Assembly: GCF_014982975.1 (NCBI RefSeq)
Contig: NZ_JADCKL010000002.1
Coordinates: 372,001 to 436,000 of the forward strand
Length of the DNA: 64,000 nucleotides
Reading direction: 5' to 3'
DNA from: Claveliimonas monacensis
Lineage (GTDB): Bacteria > Bacillota > Clostridia > Lachnospirales > Lachnospiraceae
This document shows, piece after piece, positions 51,430-58,958 of this stretch. A model generated the notes under the pieces. It worked only from the letters and a program-made list of their open reading frames with translations. It made no database searches and was not told the DNA's origin. Each line of letters begins with the position of its first letter. Position 1 is the first letter of the stretch. A program made the translations under genes and the position numbers.

Positions 51430-51762
51430 TTAATGTTTTCTGCTGATCCATTGTCTGATAATATTCTCCCAGTCCATGCCGTCCTGCAGGATGCGGAGAA
51501 CAGTTACCGTAGCAGCACTCTTATCCACCGTATAAAATAAAAGATAATTTTTATATGCCTTCAGATAAATATCATATCCCCGATAACGGAAACCGGTAGT
51601 TCCATAACCGTCCGGCAATGTATCCAACTCCTGCACCGCTTTCTTTATCTTTCTGGAAAAATATTCTGCATACTCACGGTACTTGAAATTTCTAAGGATA
51701 TATTTCTTCTTTTCTTTGATATCTTCTTTGGCAATATCGGTAATCAGAACTTTATATTTCAT
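51430..51762 (-). CDS. ParE/RelE-family toxin
   Basis: A 110-residue toxin of the ParE/RelE fold. Conserved features are ITDIAKEDIKEKKKYIL in the first helix, LDTLPDGYGTTGFRYRGYD, and YLLFYTVDKSAATVTVLRIL near the C-terminus. It belongs to the gyrase-targeting or ribosome-dependent RNase group, which cannot be separated by eye. It overlaps the upstream antitoxin gene by 11 bases, as in most such pairs. ATG at 51762 chosen, since a TTG one codon upstream is less likely. Confidence 0.85.
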   Translation of the reverse strand: MKYKVLITDIAKEDIKEKKKYILRNFKYREYAEYFSRKIKKAVQELDTLPDGYGTTGFRYRGYDIYLKAYKNYLLFYTVDKSAATVTVLRILQDGMDWENIIRQWISRKH

Positions 51763-51910
51763 CAATCTCTTTCCACGCTTCCTCTATTGTCTGCACTCTG
51801 CCAGCCTCCATATCATGAATGGCATCATCCAGTTTTGTAAGAAGAATATCCATTGCATCATCCAATGTATAAGTTGTTTCATGCGATTTTGTCGCCTGTG
51901 CTAATGCCAT
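51752..51910 (-). CDS. Antitoxin partner of the ParE/RelE toxin
   Basis: A 52-residue acidic protein (TLDDAMDILLTKLDDAIHDM, then TIEEAWKEIDEI) encoded just upstream of the toxin, overlapping it by 11 bases. AAAGGGTG lies nine bases before the ATG. Length, acidity and helical C-terminus fit a type II antitoxin. The N-terminus shows no clear DNA-binding fold, so it may neutralise without autoregulation or share a Phd/RelB-like tail only. Confidence 0.75.
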   Translation of the reverse strand: MALAQATKSHETTYTLDDAMDILLTKLDDAIHDMEAGRVQTIEEAWKEIDEI

Positions 51911-52042
51911 ATCCATCACCCTTTCTTTTCTTTTATCTTACCATCAAACTAAAAAAATAACCACAATTTTATTGATCGGGATAAAAATACGTCCAAGATT
52001 TCCTCCTTAAGTATTTTTGATTCCTCAATATCCAAACGTACG

Positions 52043-52064
52043 TTTGATACACTATTTGATACAC
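52043..52064. repeat. Integrase arm-type sites, right end (two copies)
   Basis: TTTGATACAC at 52043-52052 and 52055-52064, 46 bases inside attR, with the same sequence and orientation as the three left-end copies. Confidence 0.7.
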
Positions 52065-52081
52065 TTTTCTTTTCCAGATAC

Positions 52082-52108
52082 AAAAAAAGCCCGTAAAAAC
52101 GGGCTTTT
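52082..52108 (-). terminator. Island-derived terminator for tRNA-Glu
   Basis: Minus strand: AAAAGCCCG-tttttA-CGGGCTTTTTTT, just past the tRNA 3' end and inside attR. It replaces the original terminator now stranded beyond attL. Confidence 0.8.
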
Positions 52109-52109
52109 C

Positions 52110-52136
52110 AAGTGACTCCGAGGGGAATCGAACCCC
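52110..52136. repeat. Right attachment repeat (attR) within tRNA-Glu
   Basis: Perfect 27-bp copy of 41318-41344, including the last 24 bases of the intact tRNA-Glu. Confidence 0.9.
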
Positions 52137-52184
52137 TGATTCCAGCGTGAGAGGCTAGCGTCTTGACCTCTTGACCACGGAGCC
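52113..52184 (-). tRNA. tRNA-Glu (anticodon CTC), island integration target
   Basis: Acceptor GGCTCCG/CGGAGTC with one G-U pair and discriminator A. Anticodon stem CTAGC-CTCTCAC-GCTGG gives CTC, reading GAG. The 3' part was restored by the island, so the gene remains functional. Confidence 0.93.
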
Positions 52185-52204
52185 GTGTTGCTTGCTGCCT
52201 GATT

Positions 52205-52233
52205 ATAATATCAAACATCCAGACAGATTGCAA
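52205..52233 (-). promoter_or_regulatory. Promoter of tRNA-Glu
   Basis: Minus strand: TTGCAA (52228-52233), 17-bp spacer, TATTAT (52205-52210), 20 bases before the tRNA 5' end. Confidence 0.65.
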
Positions 52234-52290
52234 GTGTTTTTTTCATTTTTTTTATTTTTTTATCTCAGTCCAATATGAGGGGGAGAACGC

Positions 52291-53238
52291 CTACTGTTCT
52301 CCGCCCTTTTCCGCCTCTGTTTTCCCAGCTTCCGACAGGTCACTGACATACTTTTTAGGCACCATGATCTGCAGCTGTTTCTGGAGATTATAGATCTCCA
52401 CAAAATCGTGATCCCCTCCGAACTCTCCGTCCAGCGTCCAGGGTATTTCCTCCAGGCACTCAAATACCAGATGTCCACTCTTAAAGGAATACATATGCTT
52501 TCCGTCCGTCTGCTCCGTCAGAAGCGCGGTAATAATCTCCTGCAGCTCAATAGGGTTTTTCGGCATCTTGATCAGCATCACTTCAAACACGCCGTCATCG
52601 AAGGTCACATTCTTGCCCACCATGTTGCGGAAGCCTCCCACAGACCGGGAGTTTGTCACCATACCGTAGATAAACTCATCCTCGATCACCTCGCCGTCAT
52701 GCGTCACCTTGATCCGGTAAGACGGTATATTGAAAAGCCGCTTTGTCCCTTCCAGCACATAGGCCAGATGTCCCAGGATATTCTTTGCTGTCTGGTTGGT
52801 CTGGTAGGATACATCTGTAAAGAGGCCGAAGGCCGCGATGTAGACGAAAATCCCATCGTTAAACTGCCCCACATCGCAGGGAAAAGCCTGCCCGTTCACA
52901 GCATTGTCAGCCGCCGCCAGGATGTCCCTGGGAATCTTGAGGCTGTGGGCAAAGTCGTTGGTAGTTCCCGTGGGGATATAGCCCACAGGCACCCGCTCCT
53001 CCCTGGCCATCATCCCGGTCACCACCTCGTCGATTGTGCCGTCACCGCCGCTGCACACCACCAGATCATAGTGGTCTGTAAATTCCCGGATCTTCCGGTA
53101 AGCGTCATGGTAAGCCTGGGTAGGATAGGCGGTCACCTCGTAGCCTGCCTTCACAAAAATATCAATGATATCTGACACCTTTGGCTTCAGAAGCCCTTTT
53201 CCCGCGTGAGGATTATACACAAACAAAAGTCTCTTCAT
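52291..53238 (-). CDS. Diacylglycerol kinase-family lipid kinase (YegS/DgkB type)
   Basis: A 315-residue cytosolic lipid kinase. LFVYNPHAGKG at the N-terminus and VVCSGGDGTIDEVV are the ATP-binding motifs. VGYIPTGTTNDFAHSLKIP is the usual GTTNDFA loop. It phosphorylates diacylglycerol or a related lipid in membrane lipid recycling. I chose the ATG at 53238 (MKRLLFVYN). The ATG three codons upstream sits on the ribosome site. It is separated from crh by a terminator. Confidence 0.9.
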   Translation of the reverse strand: MKRLLFVYNPHAGKGLLKPKVSDIIDIFVKAGYEVTAYPTQAYHDAYRKIREFTDHYDLVVCSGGDGTIDEVVTGMMAREERVPVGYIPTGTTNDFAHSLKIPRDILAAADNAVNGQAFPCDVGQFNDGIFVYIAAFGLFTDVSYQTNQTAKNILGHLAYVLEGTKRLFNIPSYRIKVTHDGEVIEDEFIYGMVTNSRSVGGFRNMVGKNVTFDDGVFEVMLIKMPKNPIELQEIITALLTEQTDGKHMYSFKSGHLVFECLEEIPWTLDGEFGGDHDFVEIYNLQKQLQIMVPKKYVSDLSEAGKTEAEKGGEQ

Positions 53239-53271
53239 CTCTGTCATCCCTTCCTGTAACCCTTATCGTTC

Positions 53272-53296
53272 AAAAAAGGGCATTTATAAAATGCCC
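53272..53296 (-). terminator. Terminator after crh
   Basis: Minus strand: GGGCATTT-tat-AAATGCCC followed by TTTTTT. It lies 25 bases past the crh stop. Confidence 0.85.
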
Positions 53297-53320
53297 TCTC
53301 TCACATATCTTTCTCTCTAT

Positions 53321-53578
53321 CTATTTCTGCTCTGAGAGGAATCTCTCCACGCCAGCTACTGCCGCTTCCTCGTCTTCGCCATCCGCAACAACTGTAAACT
53401 CATCACCTTCACCCATGCTCAGGCTCATCATACCCATAATGCTCTTGGCATTTACCTTCTTGTCAGCCACCTCTATGTACACATGACTGGAATACTGGCT
53501 GGCTTCCTGCACAAGCAGTGCGATTGGTCTTGCATCAAGACCGTCTCTAAGCTTAATTGTTACTGGTTTCTTGATCAT
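53321..53578 (-). CDS. crh: Crh-like HPr family protein with Asp at position 15
   Basis: An 85-residue HPr-fold protein. Ser46 is present in AKSIMGMM, so HPr kinase can phosphorylate it for CcpA-dependent catabolite repression. The phosphocarrier His15 is Asp here (GLDARPIAL), so it cannot work in PTS phosphotransfer. This matches the logic of Bacillus Crh (Gln15). Its place directly after whiA in the rapZ-whiA-crh order supports the name. The ATG has AAGGAGG, and the gene overlaps whiA by 26 bases. Confidence 0.88.
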   Translation of the reverse strand: MIKKPVTIKLRDGLDARPIALLVQEASQYSSHVYIEVADKKVNAKSIMGMMSLSMGEGDEFTVVADGEDEEAAVAGVERFLSEQK

Positions 53579-54482
53579 ATTGTACCTCCTTGCTATCCCT
53601 TAACTTATCTGCCATTTCACTCAGCTTCCTGAGCCTGTGATTCACTCCGGATTTCCCGATCGGGTTTTCCAGAAGTCCTCCAAGCTCTTTCAATGATGCA
53701 TCGGGATACGCGAGCCGTGTAAGGGCAACGTCCCGCAGTCCGTCTGGCAATCCTGAAAGTCCCACCATGTCGCGGATGTACTCGATGTCATCCCGCTGCT
53801 TGACTGCGGCGGAAACTGTCTTGTTGATGTTGGCTGTCTCACAGTTTACCTTCCGGTTCACATTGTTGCGCATGTCCTTCAGGATACGGACATTCTCCAG
53901 CTCCATCAGGGCCACCGGCGCATCCATCACATTCAGCGCATCTACGATCCGGTCACCCTCCTTCAAATATACGATGATATTCTTCTTCCTTCTCACAATG
54001 CGGGCCTCAAGGCCAAAGTCCTGCATAAGCTGCTGAAGATACTGTGCTTTTTCCAACGTATTACAGACAATCTCAAAGTGATAGGATTTCCCAGGGTCGC
54101 TCATGGACCCTGAAGACAGGAAAGCTCCCCTCAGGTAGGCCCTCTTACAGCAGACCGCCTGCACGTCCGCATGGCGCACTGCCCGCAGGCATTCCCCGGA
54201 CGCATACAGGTAGTATGCACTGCTGTCCTTCTGCAGATTTCTGCGCACTGCTGTCCGGACAGCGATTTCATTTCCTATATTAAAGGTTTTTTCGATCAAT
54301 GTAAAGCATTTTCTCACAACGGCAATATTTTCCGAGTGGACGGAAAACGACAGGCTTCCTGTCTCCTCTTCCCGCCACTCTCCGCACATGCCTGTGACAG
54401 CGGCAAGCTCAGCCAGCCTGCAGTGCCTCGCCCTGGGACACATCCTTGCCAGTTCTTCTTTTACTCTGCCTGAAAATGACAT
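53553..54482 (-). CDS. whiA: WhiA sporulation/cell-division regulator
   Basis: A 309-residue WhiA protein. The N-terminal two-thirds is a degenerate LAGLIDADG homing-endonuclease fold (KEELARMCP, then CKRAYLRGAFLSSGSMSDP). The C-terminal helix-turn-helix region has NANINKTVSAAVKQ-like TANINKTVSAAVKQ and PIGKSGVNHRLRKL. WhiA controls sporulation in actinomycetes and division or chromosome segregation in firmicutes. Between rapZ and crh, as in Bacillus, but without the yvcK gene. Confidence 0.95.
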   Translation of the reverse strand: MSFSGRVKEELARMCPRARHCRLAELAAVTGMCGEWREEETGSLSFSVHSENIAVVRKCFTLIEKTFNIGNEIAVRTAVRRNLQKDSSAYYLYASGECLRAVRHADVQAVCCKRAYLRGAFLSSGSMSDPGKSYHFEIVCNTLEKAQYLQQLMQDFGLEARIVRRKKNIIVYLKEGDRIVDALNVMDAPVALMELENVRILKDMRNNVNRKVNCETANINKTVSAAVKQRDDIEYIRDMVGLSGLPDGLRDVALTRLAYPDASLKELGGLLENPIGKSGVNHRLRKLSEMADKLRDSKEVQYDQETSNN

Positions 54483-54507
54483 ATCTATCCCTGCTTCTTA
54501 CTTTCTG

Positions 54508-55389
54508 CTAGTTTCCCTTTGTCACCGCGTCCTTTTCAATGTCGCGGTGCTCGATCTTTATACCGTAGTCCTGCTCCTCCCCGGCCAGCTCCCGGTAGAG
54601 AGCACCCGCCAGCGTGACAGACCTGTGCTTTCCTCCCGTACATCCGATGGCGATGACAAGCTGGGTCTTTCCCTCCGACACATAATTGGGGATCAGGAAA
54701 CGGACCATGTCTGTCAGCTTCTCCAGGAAGCAGCGGGCTGTGTCACTGGACATGACATAGTCCCTCACTTCCGGGTCATTCCCGTTTTTTGCACGAAGGT
54801 TATCGATATAGTAAGGGTTCGGCAGAAAACGAACGTCAAACACCAGATCCGCATCACTGGGAAGCCCGTATTTAAAGCCAAAGGACAGCACAGTGATATA
54901 GATATTTTTGTAGTCTTTGTTCTCCACAAAGATCTTGTGCAGCTCCGAGCGCAGCTCGCGGGTGAGCATACGGCTGGTGTCCACCAGATAGTCCGCCCTC
55001 TTTTTCAAGAAGGCCAGCTTTCCCCGCTCCCTGCGGATCCCCTCGTCCACGCGGCCTCCCCCTGCCAGCGGATGGCTGCGCCGGGTCTCCTTATATCTCT
55101 TGATCAGCACTTCGTCTGAGGCTTCCAGAAAAAGCACTTCATATTTGATCTTCATCTTGTCCAGCTCATTCAGGGACTGCTCCAGATCATCGATCCCCTG
55201 CCCGCTGCGGATATCCATCCCCAGGGCGATCTTATTGATCTCCGTCCCAGGGACAATGAGCAGCTCCCCCAGCTTCGGGACAAGCTGCACAGGCAGGTTG
55301 TCCACGCAGAAATATCCTGCGTCCTCCAGCATCTTGAGGGCCGTACTTTTTCCCGCCCCCGACATTCCGGTCACAATAATAAATCTCAT
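54508..55389 (-). CDS. rapZ: RapZ/YvcJ nucleotide-binding protein
   Basis: A 293-residue P-loop protein. Walker A is VTGMSGAGKSTAL, and GCTGGKHRSVTLAGAL is the C-terminal anion-binding motif. It binds ATP/GTP and, in E. coli, GlmZ RNA and glucosamine-6-phosphate. In firmicutes YvcJ affects competence. It lies two bases after murB, in the same order as in many clostridia. Confidence 0.95.
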   Translation of the reverse strand: MRFIIVTGMSGAGKSTALKMLEDAGYFCVDNLPVQLVPKLGELLIVPGTEINKIALGMDIRSGQGIDDLEQSLNELDKMKIKYEVLFLEASDEVLIKRYKETRRSHPLAGGGRVDEGIRRERGKLAFLKKRADYLVDTSRMLTRELRSELHKIFVENKDYKNIYITVLSFGFKYGLPSDADLVFDVRFLPNPYYIDNLRAKNGNDPEVRDYVMSSDTARCFLEKLTDMVRFLIPNYVSEGKTQLVIAIGCTGGKHRSVTLAGALYRELAGEEQDYGIKIEHRDIEKDAVTKGN

Positions 55390-55391
55390 GT

Positions 55392-56303
55392 CTAAAACTC
55401 TCCCAGTCTTTTTACCTCCGGCTCCAGCGTCACTCCGGAGTTTTCTCTCACCCGTTCCTGCACCTGCCGGATCAGCCTGTCCACATCTGCCGCCGTGGCA
55501 TTGCCGCAGTTGATCACAAAACCGCAGTGTTTCTCAGACACCATGGCGTCTCCCACCCGGAACCCGCGAAGACCTGCATCCTCTATGAGCTTGCCGGCAA
55601 AATAGCCCTCCGGCCTCTTAAAAGTACTGCCGGCGCTGGGGTACTCCAGGGGCTGCTTGCTTGTCCTTCTCTCTTTCAGATCCTCCATCTTCTCACGGAT
55701 CCGGGTCGCATCCCCCGCCTCCAGAGAAATGACCGCTTCCAGGACAACATACCCTTCCCGTGCGGCCCGGCTGGTCCGGTATCCCATATCCAGCTCCTCA
55801 CGCGCCAGCACTTTCAGCTCTCCCTGGCTGGTAAGGACTGTGACTTCTTCCAGAACATCTTTCATCTCCCCGCCGTAAGCGCCGGCATTCATAATGCAGG
55901 CGCCGCCCAGCGTTCCCGGTATGCCGGCGGCGAACTCAAAGCCGGCCAGGCTGTTCTTCAGGGCCTCCGCAGCGATCTTGGCCAGGGACGCGCCGGCCTG
56001 GGCACAGATCCGGGTCCCTTCCAGCCGGATATCCCCGAAGTCCCTGAAAAGCTGTATCACAACTCCCCTGTATCCCCTGTCAGAGACAAGGAGGTTGCTC
56101 CCATTTCCTATGATATACCAGGGCATCTCCTCCTTCCTGCAGAGCCGGATCACCTCCTGCACTTCCTCTTTTGTGCGGGGCATCACCATATACTGGGCCG
56201 GTCCCCCGATACGGAAAGTGGTGTGCTTTTTCATGGGCTCTTCGCGGAGAACTCTGTCAGCTCCCACTGCCTGTTCTAATCTATGCTCAAAATCCTGTTT
56301 CAT
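55392..56303 (-). CDS. murB: UDP-N-acetylenolpyruvoylglucosamine reductase MurB
   Basis: A 303-residue FAD enzyme of peptidoglycan precursor synthesis, type II (short) MurB. Key motifs are KKHTTFRIGGPAQYM, GNGSNLLVSDRGY for FAD, and the catalytic SAGSTFKRPEGYFAGKLI with the general-acid serine. I chose the ATG at 56303 (MKQDFEHRLE), with AAAGG upstream. A GTG at 56330 is the only longer alternative. Confidence 0.95.
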   Translation of the reverse strand: MKQDFEHRLEQAVGADRVLREEPMKKHTTFRIGGPAQYMVMPRTKEEVQEVIRLCRKEEMPWYIIGNGSNLLVSDRGYRGVVIQLFRDFGDIRLEGTRICAQAGASLAKIAAEALKNSLAGFEFAAGIPGTLGGACIMNAGAYGGEMKDVLEEVTVLTSQGELKVLAREELDMGYRTSRAAREGYVVLEAVISLEAGDATRIREKMEDLKERRTSKQPLEYPSAGSTFKRPEGYFAGKLIEDAGLRGFRVGDAMVSEKHCGFVINCGNATAADVDRLIRQVQERVRENSGVTLEPEVKRLGEF

Positions 56304-56371
56304 AACACAAACCTTTCTGTTTTTTTCCACTGTCCATCATACAACACTTGCGGGAGAAATTCAACGCCGTG

Positions 56372-57103
56372 CTATTTTTCATCCTCCGGCTCCTCGCCTG
56401 TCAGCTTCAGGATATCCCTGACCTGCTCTTCCGTCAGCTCCAGTCTGTCCGCCACTTCCTGCACGTCCACCTTCCGTCCCAGCTCATCGGTCATCTCCCG
56501 TATCGTCTCATCCAGCCTGGTCACCTGGTCCACCATCTTGCGGTCACGCCTTTTCATCTCTGTCTGGGAGGCCAGAAGCGCACGCATGGCAGCTCTCACA
56601 TCCTCCATCACCCGCTCCTGCTCGCCGTCGTCTGCAGGATACAGGCCAAGCGCCTCCACAAGAGACGCATTGCCCTCCTGTATCATATCCCCCACAAAGA
56701 CCTCTGCCCTGTGCATCTTCACTGCTTCTTCCGCCACCTTCCGGAGGTAGGAGGCAAGTCTTGCCTCCTCGCCGGAAGCCGGCTGCATCTCTCCGATCTG
56801 CCGGAGATAGTCTTCCAGGTACTCCTTTTCCTCCCCGGTCAGTCCGTCCGCCCGGGTCTCCTCTTTCCCGGCGCCGTCTTCACTCTCCGCGGCCTCCTGC
56901 ACCATGCCGGGCTTTCTCTCATATCCCTGCACAGCCACTTTCTGGGACAGCAGATAGTCAAACACCAGCTCCATCTGCTCCTCCGTAAGTCCGTCATCCT
57001 CAAAAAACTTTTCCGTCTCTTCCGCTGTCATGCGCATACCGTTTTCCTGCGCCAGCTGCATCATGTCCGCCAGCTTCTGCTGGAAACTCATTTTATCTGC
57101 CAT
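56372..57103 (-). CDS. Sigma-70-like protein lacking promoter-recognition regions
   Basis: A 243-residue protein. The N-terminal 60 residues resemble sigma region 1.1 (ENGMRMTAEETEKFFED, then LTEEQMELVFDYLLSQ). YLEDYLRQIGEMQPASGEE matches regions 1.2-2.1, and FVGDMIQEGNASLVEALG matches the core-binding region 2.2. MTDELGRKVDVQEVADRLEL resembles region 3. Regions 2.4 and 4, which read the -10 and -35 boxes, are missing. It could bind RNA polymerase without directing it to promoters. I know of no characterised member. It lies between murB and an amidase gene, on the same strand. Confidence 0.6.
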   Translation of the reverse strand: MADKMSFQQKLADMMQLAQENGMRMTAEETEKFFEDDGLTEEQMELVFDYLLSQKVAVQGYERKPGMVQEAAESEDGAGKEETRADGLTGEEKEYLEDYLRQIGEMQPASGEEARLASYLRKVAEEAVKMHRAEVFVGDMIQEGNASLVEALGLYPADDGEQERVMEDVRAAMRALLASQTEMKRRDRKMVDQVTRLDETIREMTDELGRKVDVQEVADRLELTEEQVRDILKLTGEEPEDEK

Positions 57104-57194
57104 GTCTCTACCTCCAGATTTACTGGACCTATCTTATCACAAATCCGGCGCGAAAGCCATAGCCGGATTGCCGGACGCTCCCGCCATCTGCCCC

Positions 57195-58052
57195 CTACAC
57201 AGCCGACACGATCACTGTCGCATACCCGGCTCTCTTCAGCCTCCGCTCCATATCCACCGCCTCGTCCAGATTTCCATAGTTTCCCACCTGGACCCGCAGG
57301 AAACCATCGGAGTCATCGACGTACGCCGGAAAATCCTGTTCCAGCAGCTCATTTCTCAGCCGCTCTGCATAAGACCGGTTGCGGAACGCGCCGGTTTGTA
57401 CCCGATACTCCGGCACTGTCTGATTTTCAAACTCGTTGTCATTTTCATATACCGTGTTCTGATCGCCTATACCGCCGCCGTTCACACCCATATCAGAGTC
57501 TGTCTCCTCCACAAGACCGTTTCTCTGCAGGACATCCAGTATTCCCTCCGCGATGACCAGGGCAATGTCATCGAAATTCTGGTCAAACAGCATGTTGTCT
57601 GTGTCGGAGTTGATAAAACCGGCCTCCAGCAGCACCGCCGGCATCTGGGTCCTTTTCAGCACCACAAGATTGGGCCTTGCCTTCACCCCCAGATCCTCAA
57701 ACCCAACCGCAGCCAGCCCCTCGGTCAGCGCCTCCGCGATCTCCAGCTTCAGCCCGGACAGGTCGTACACAAGGGCCTCCACCCCGGAAACCTCATTGTC
57801 CGTAGGGAACGAATTCCTGTGTATGGAGAGAAAGAGATCTGCCCCCGACTGGTTGGCCTCCATAGCTTTCTCGTAGGGCGTCTCGTACACATCCGTAGTC
57901 CTGGTGTACTCCACATCGATCCCCCGGTTCTGCAGGATCTCCCCAACAGCCAGGGCAAGCCGCAGCGTGTCGTCCTTTTCCTGCCGTCCGTTGTAGACTG
58001 CCCCCGGGTCCCTGCCCCCGTGTCCTGCGTCTATCATGATCGAATATGACAT
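57195..58052 (-). CDS. N-acetylmuramoyl-L-alanine amidase with SPOR domain
   Basis: A 285-residue Amidase_3 enzyme. Zn ligands and catalytic residues are in IDAGHGGRDPGA, the SIHRNS motif and VLLEAGFINSDTDN. An acidic linker (about residues 185-215) leads to a C-terminal SPOR domain that binds denuded peptidoglycan (YRVQTGAFRNRSYAERLRNE). No signal peptide is visible from the ATG at 58052, which follows GGGAGGTG, so secretion may occur by mother-cell lysis or another route. This architecture is common among clostridial CwlC/CwlD-type spore-cell lytic enzymes. Confidence 0.88.
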   Translation of the reverse strand: MSYSIMIDAGHGGRDPGAVYNGRQEKDDTLRLALAVGEILQNRGIDVEYTRTTDVYETPYEKAMEANQSGADLFLSIHRNSFPTDNEVSGVEALVYDLSGLKLEIAEALTEGLAAVGFEDLGVKARPNLVVLKRTQMPAVLLEAGFINSDTDNMLFDQNFDDIALVIAEGILDVLQRNGLVEETDSDMGVNGGGIGDQNTVYENDNEFENQTVPEYRVQTGAFRNRSYAERLRNELLEQDFPAYVDDSDGFLRVQVGNYGNLDEAVDMERRLKRAGYATVIVSAV

Positions 58053-58160
58053 AAAAACACCTCCCACATATGCCTTTTTTGTTCCAGCATATGCAGGAGG
58101 TAAGTATTTTGCCACAGATAGATAGCTATAGCACAGCAGTCTCCACATTTCAATGCGCTT

Positions 58161-58922
58161 CTATGCGATCACAAGGTGCACCTTCATCTCTCTGGCAATC
58201 GCCACATTTTCTTTTGAAACTTCCCGGTCTGTGATGATCGTGTCCACCCGGTCGATGGGACAGATGACGGACAGATAGCCGCCGCCGAACTTGCTGCTGT
58301 CAGCCAGCACATAGACCTCCTTTGAGGCTTTCAGGATGGCCCGCTTCACCTGCATCTGAGGCGTGGCAATGGACGTAAGGCCCGCCTCAAAATTGATGCC
58401 GTGGACTCCGATAAATCCTTTGTCCACATGGAAATGCTCCATGTTCTCCACAGCCGACTCTCCCATGCTGGCCGCCAGATGGCCGCCCACGTAGCCGCCG
58501 ATCATGTACAGCTCCACATGTTCAATGCCCGCCAGCTCATTTCCCACAAGCAGGGAATTGGTAACTACCGCCACCCGCTTCTCCGGATGGCTCTTGATAT
58601 GAAGGGCAAGATAAAAGCTGCTGGATGCATCGTCTATGATAATGGTGTCCCTGTCTTCTATATACTCATACGCCCGGGCGGCTATGGCTTTCTTGCGGTC
58701 CACATGGCGGTATATAGTCTCCGCTCTGTATTTCCGGGCCATATTCTGCTCCAGACTGACCGCGCCGCCATGAGTCCGCTTCAGAAGCCCCTCCGCGCTC
58801 ATGCTCTTGATGTCATTGCGGATCGTCACCTCCGAACATCCCAGCTCTTTGCTCAGATCCGCCACCCGGACTTTCCCTTTCTCTTCCAGTTCACGCAATA
58901 TTGCCTGCCTGCGCTCTTCCAT
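58161..58922 (-). CDS. DeoR/GlpR-family transcriptional regulator
   Basis: A 253-residue DeoR protein. The N-terminal helix-turn-helix is MEERRQAILRELEEKGKVRVADL with TIRNDIKSMSAEGLLKRTHGGA. The C-terminal sugar-phosphate-binding domain has DDASSSFYLA and VVTNSLLVGNEL. DeoR proteins repress sugar operons and often bind CGAAA-type repeats. Two groups of such repeats lie between the PdxA2 operon and the TPI-like gene 4.1 kb away. A separate hairpin and the YcxB-like gene sit in between. Confidence 0.9.
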   Translation of the reverse strand: MEERRQAILRELEEKGKVRVADLSKELGCSEVTIRNDIKSMSAEGLLKRTHGGAVSLEQNMARKYRAETIYRHVDRKKAIAARAYEYIEDRDTIIIDDASSSFYLALHIKSHPEKRVAVVTNSLLVGNELAGIEHVELYMIGGYVGGHLAASMGESAVENMEHFHVDKGFIGVHGINFEAGLTSIATPQMQVKRAILKASKEVYVLADSSKFGGGYLSVICPIDRVDTIITDREVSKENVAIAREMKVHLVIA

Positions 58923-58958
58923 CTCCTGTTCCCCCTTATACTGACAGCTGTTCCTCTC

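Larger units (their letters stand above)
41318..52136. mobile_element. 10.8-kb integrated genetic island in tRNA-Glu
   Basis: Bounded by 27-bp direct repeats (41318-41344 and 52110-52136) that copy the 3' end of tRNA-Glu. The intact tRNA is at the right end. Inside, next to the left end, is a tyrosine integrase. The remaining cargo is a CHC2 primase, a broken D5-type helicase, an MmeI-Mrr-membrane protein-GTPase defence block, two hairpin repeats, an XRE repressor unit and a toxin-antitoxin pair. The sequence is visibly more AT-rich than its flanks between 44.4 and 52.1 kb. No conjugation, capsid or packaging genes are present, so it is an integrative element that needs help for transfer, probably a satellite or a decayed form of one. 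Confidence 0.88.

Noticed and set aside
52258-52325. Inverted repeat GGAGAAC/GTTCTCC at the lipid kinase stop as a terminator
   Set aside because: No T-run follows on the transcribed strand. It may be a chance pairing or a weak terminator, so it was not listed.
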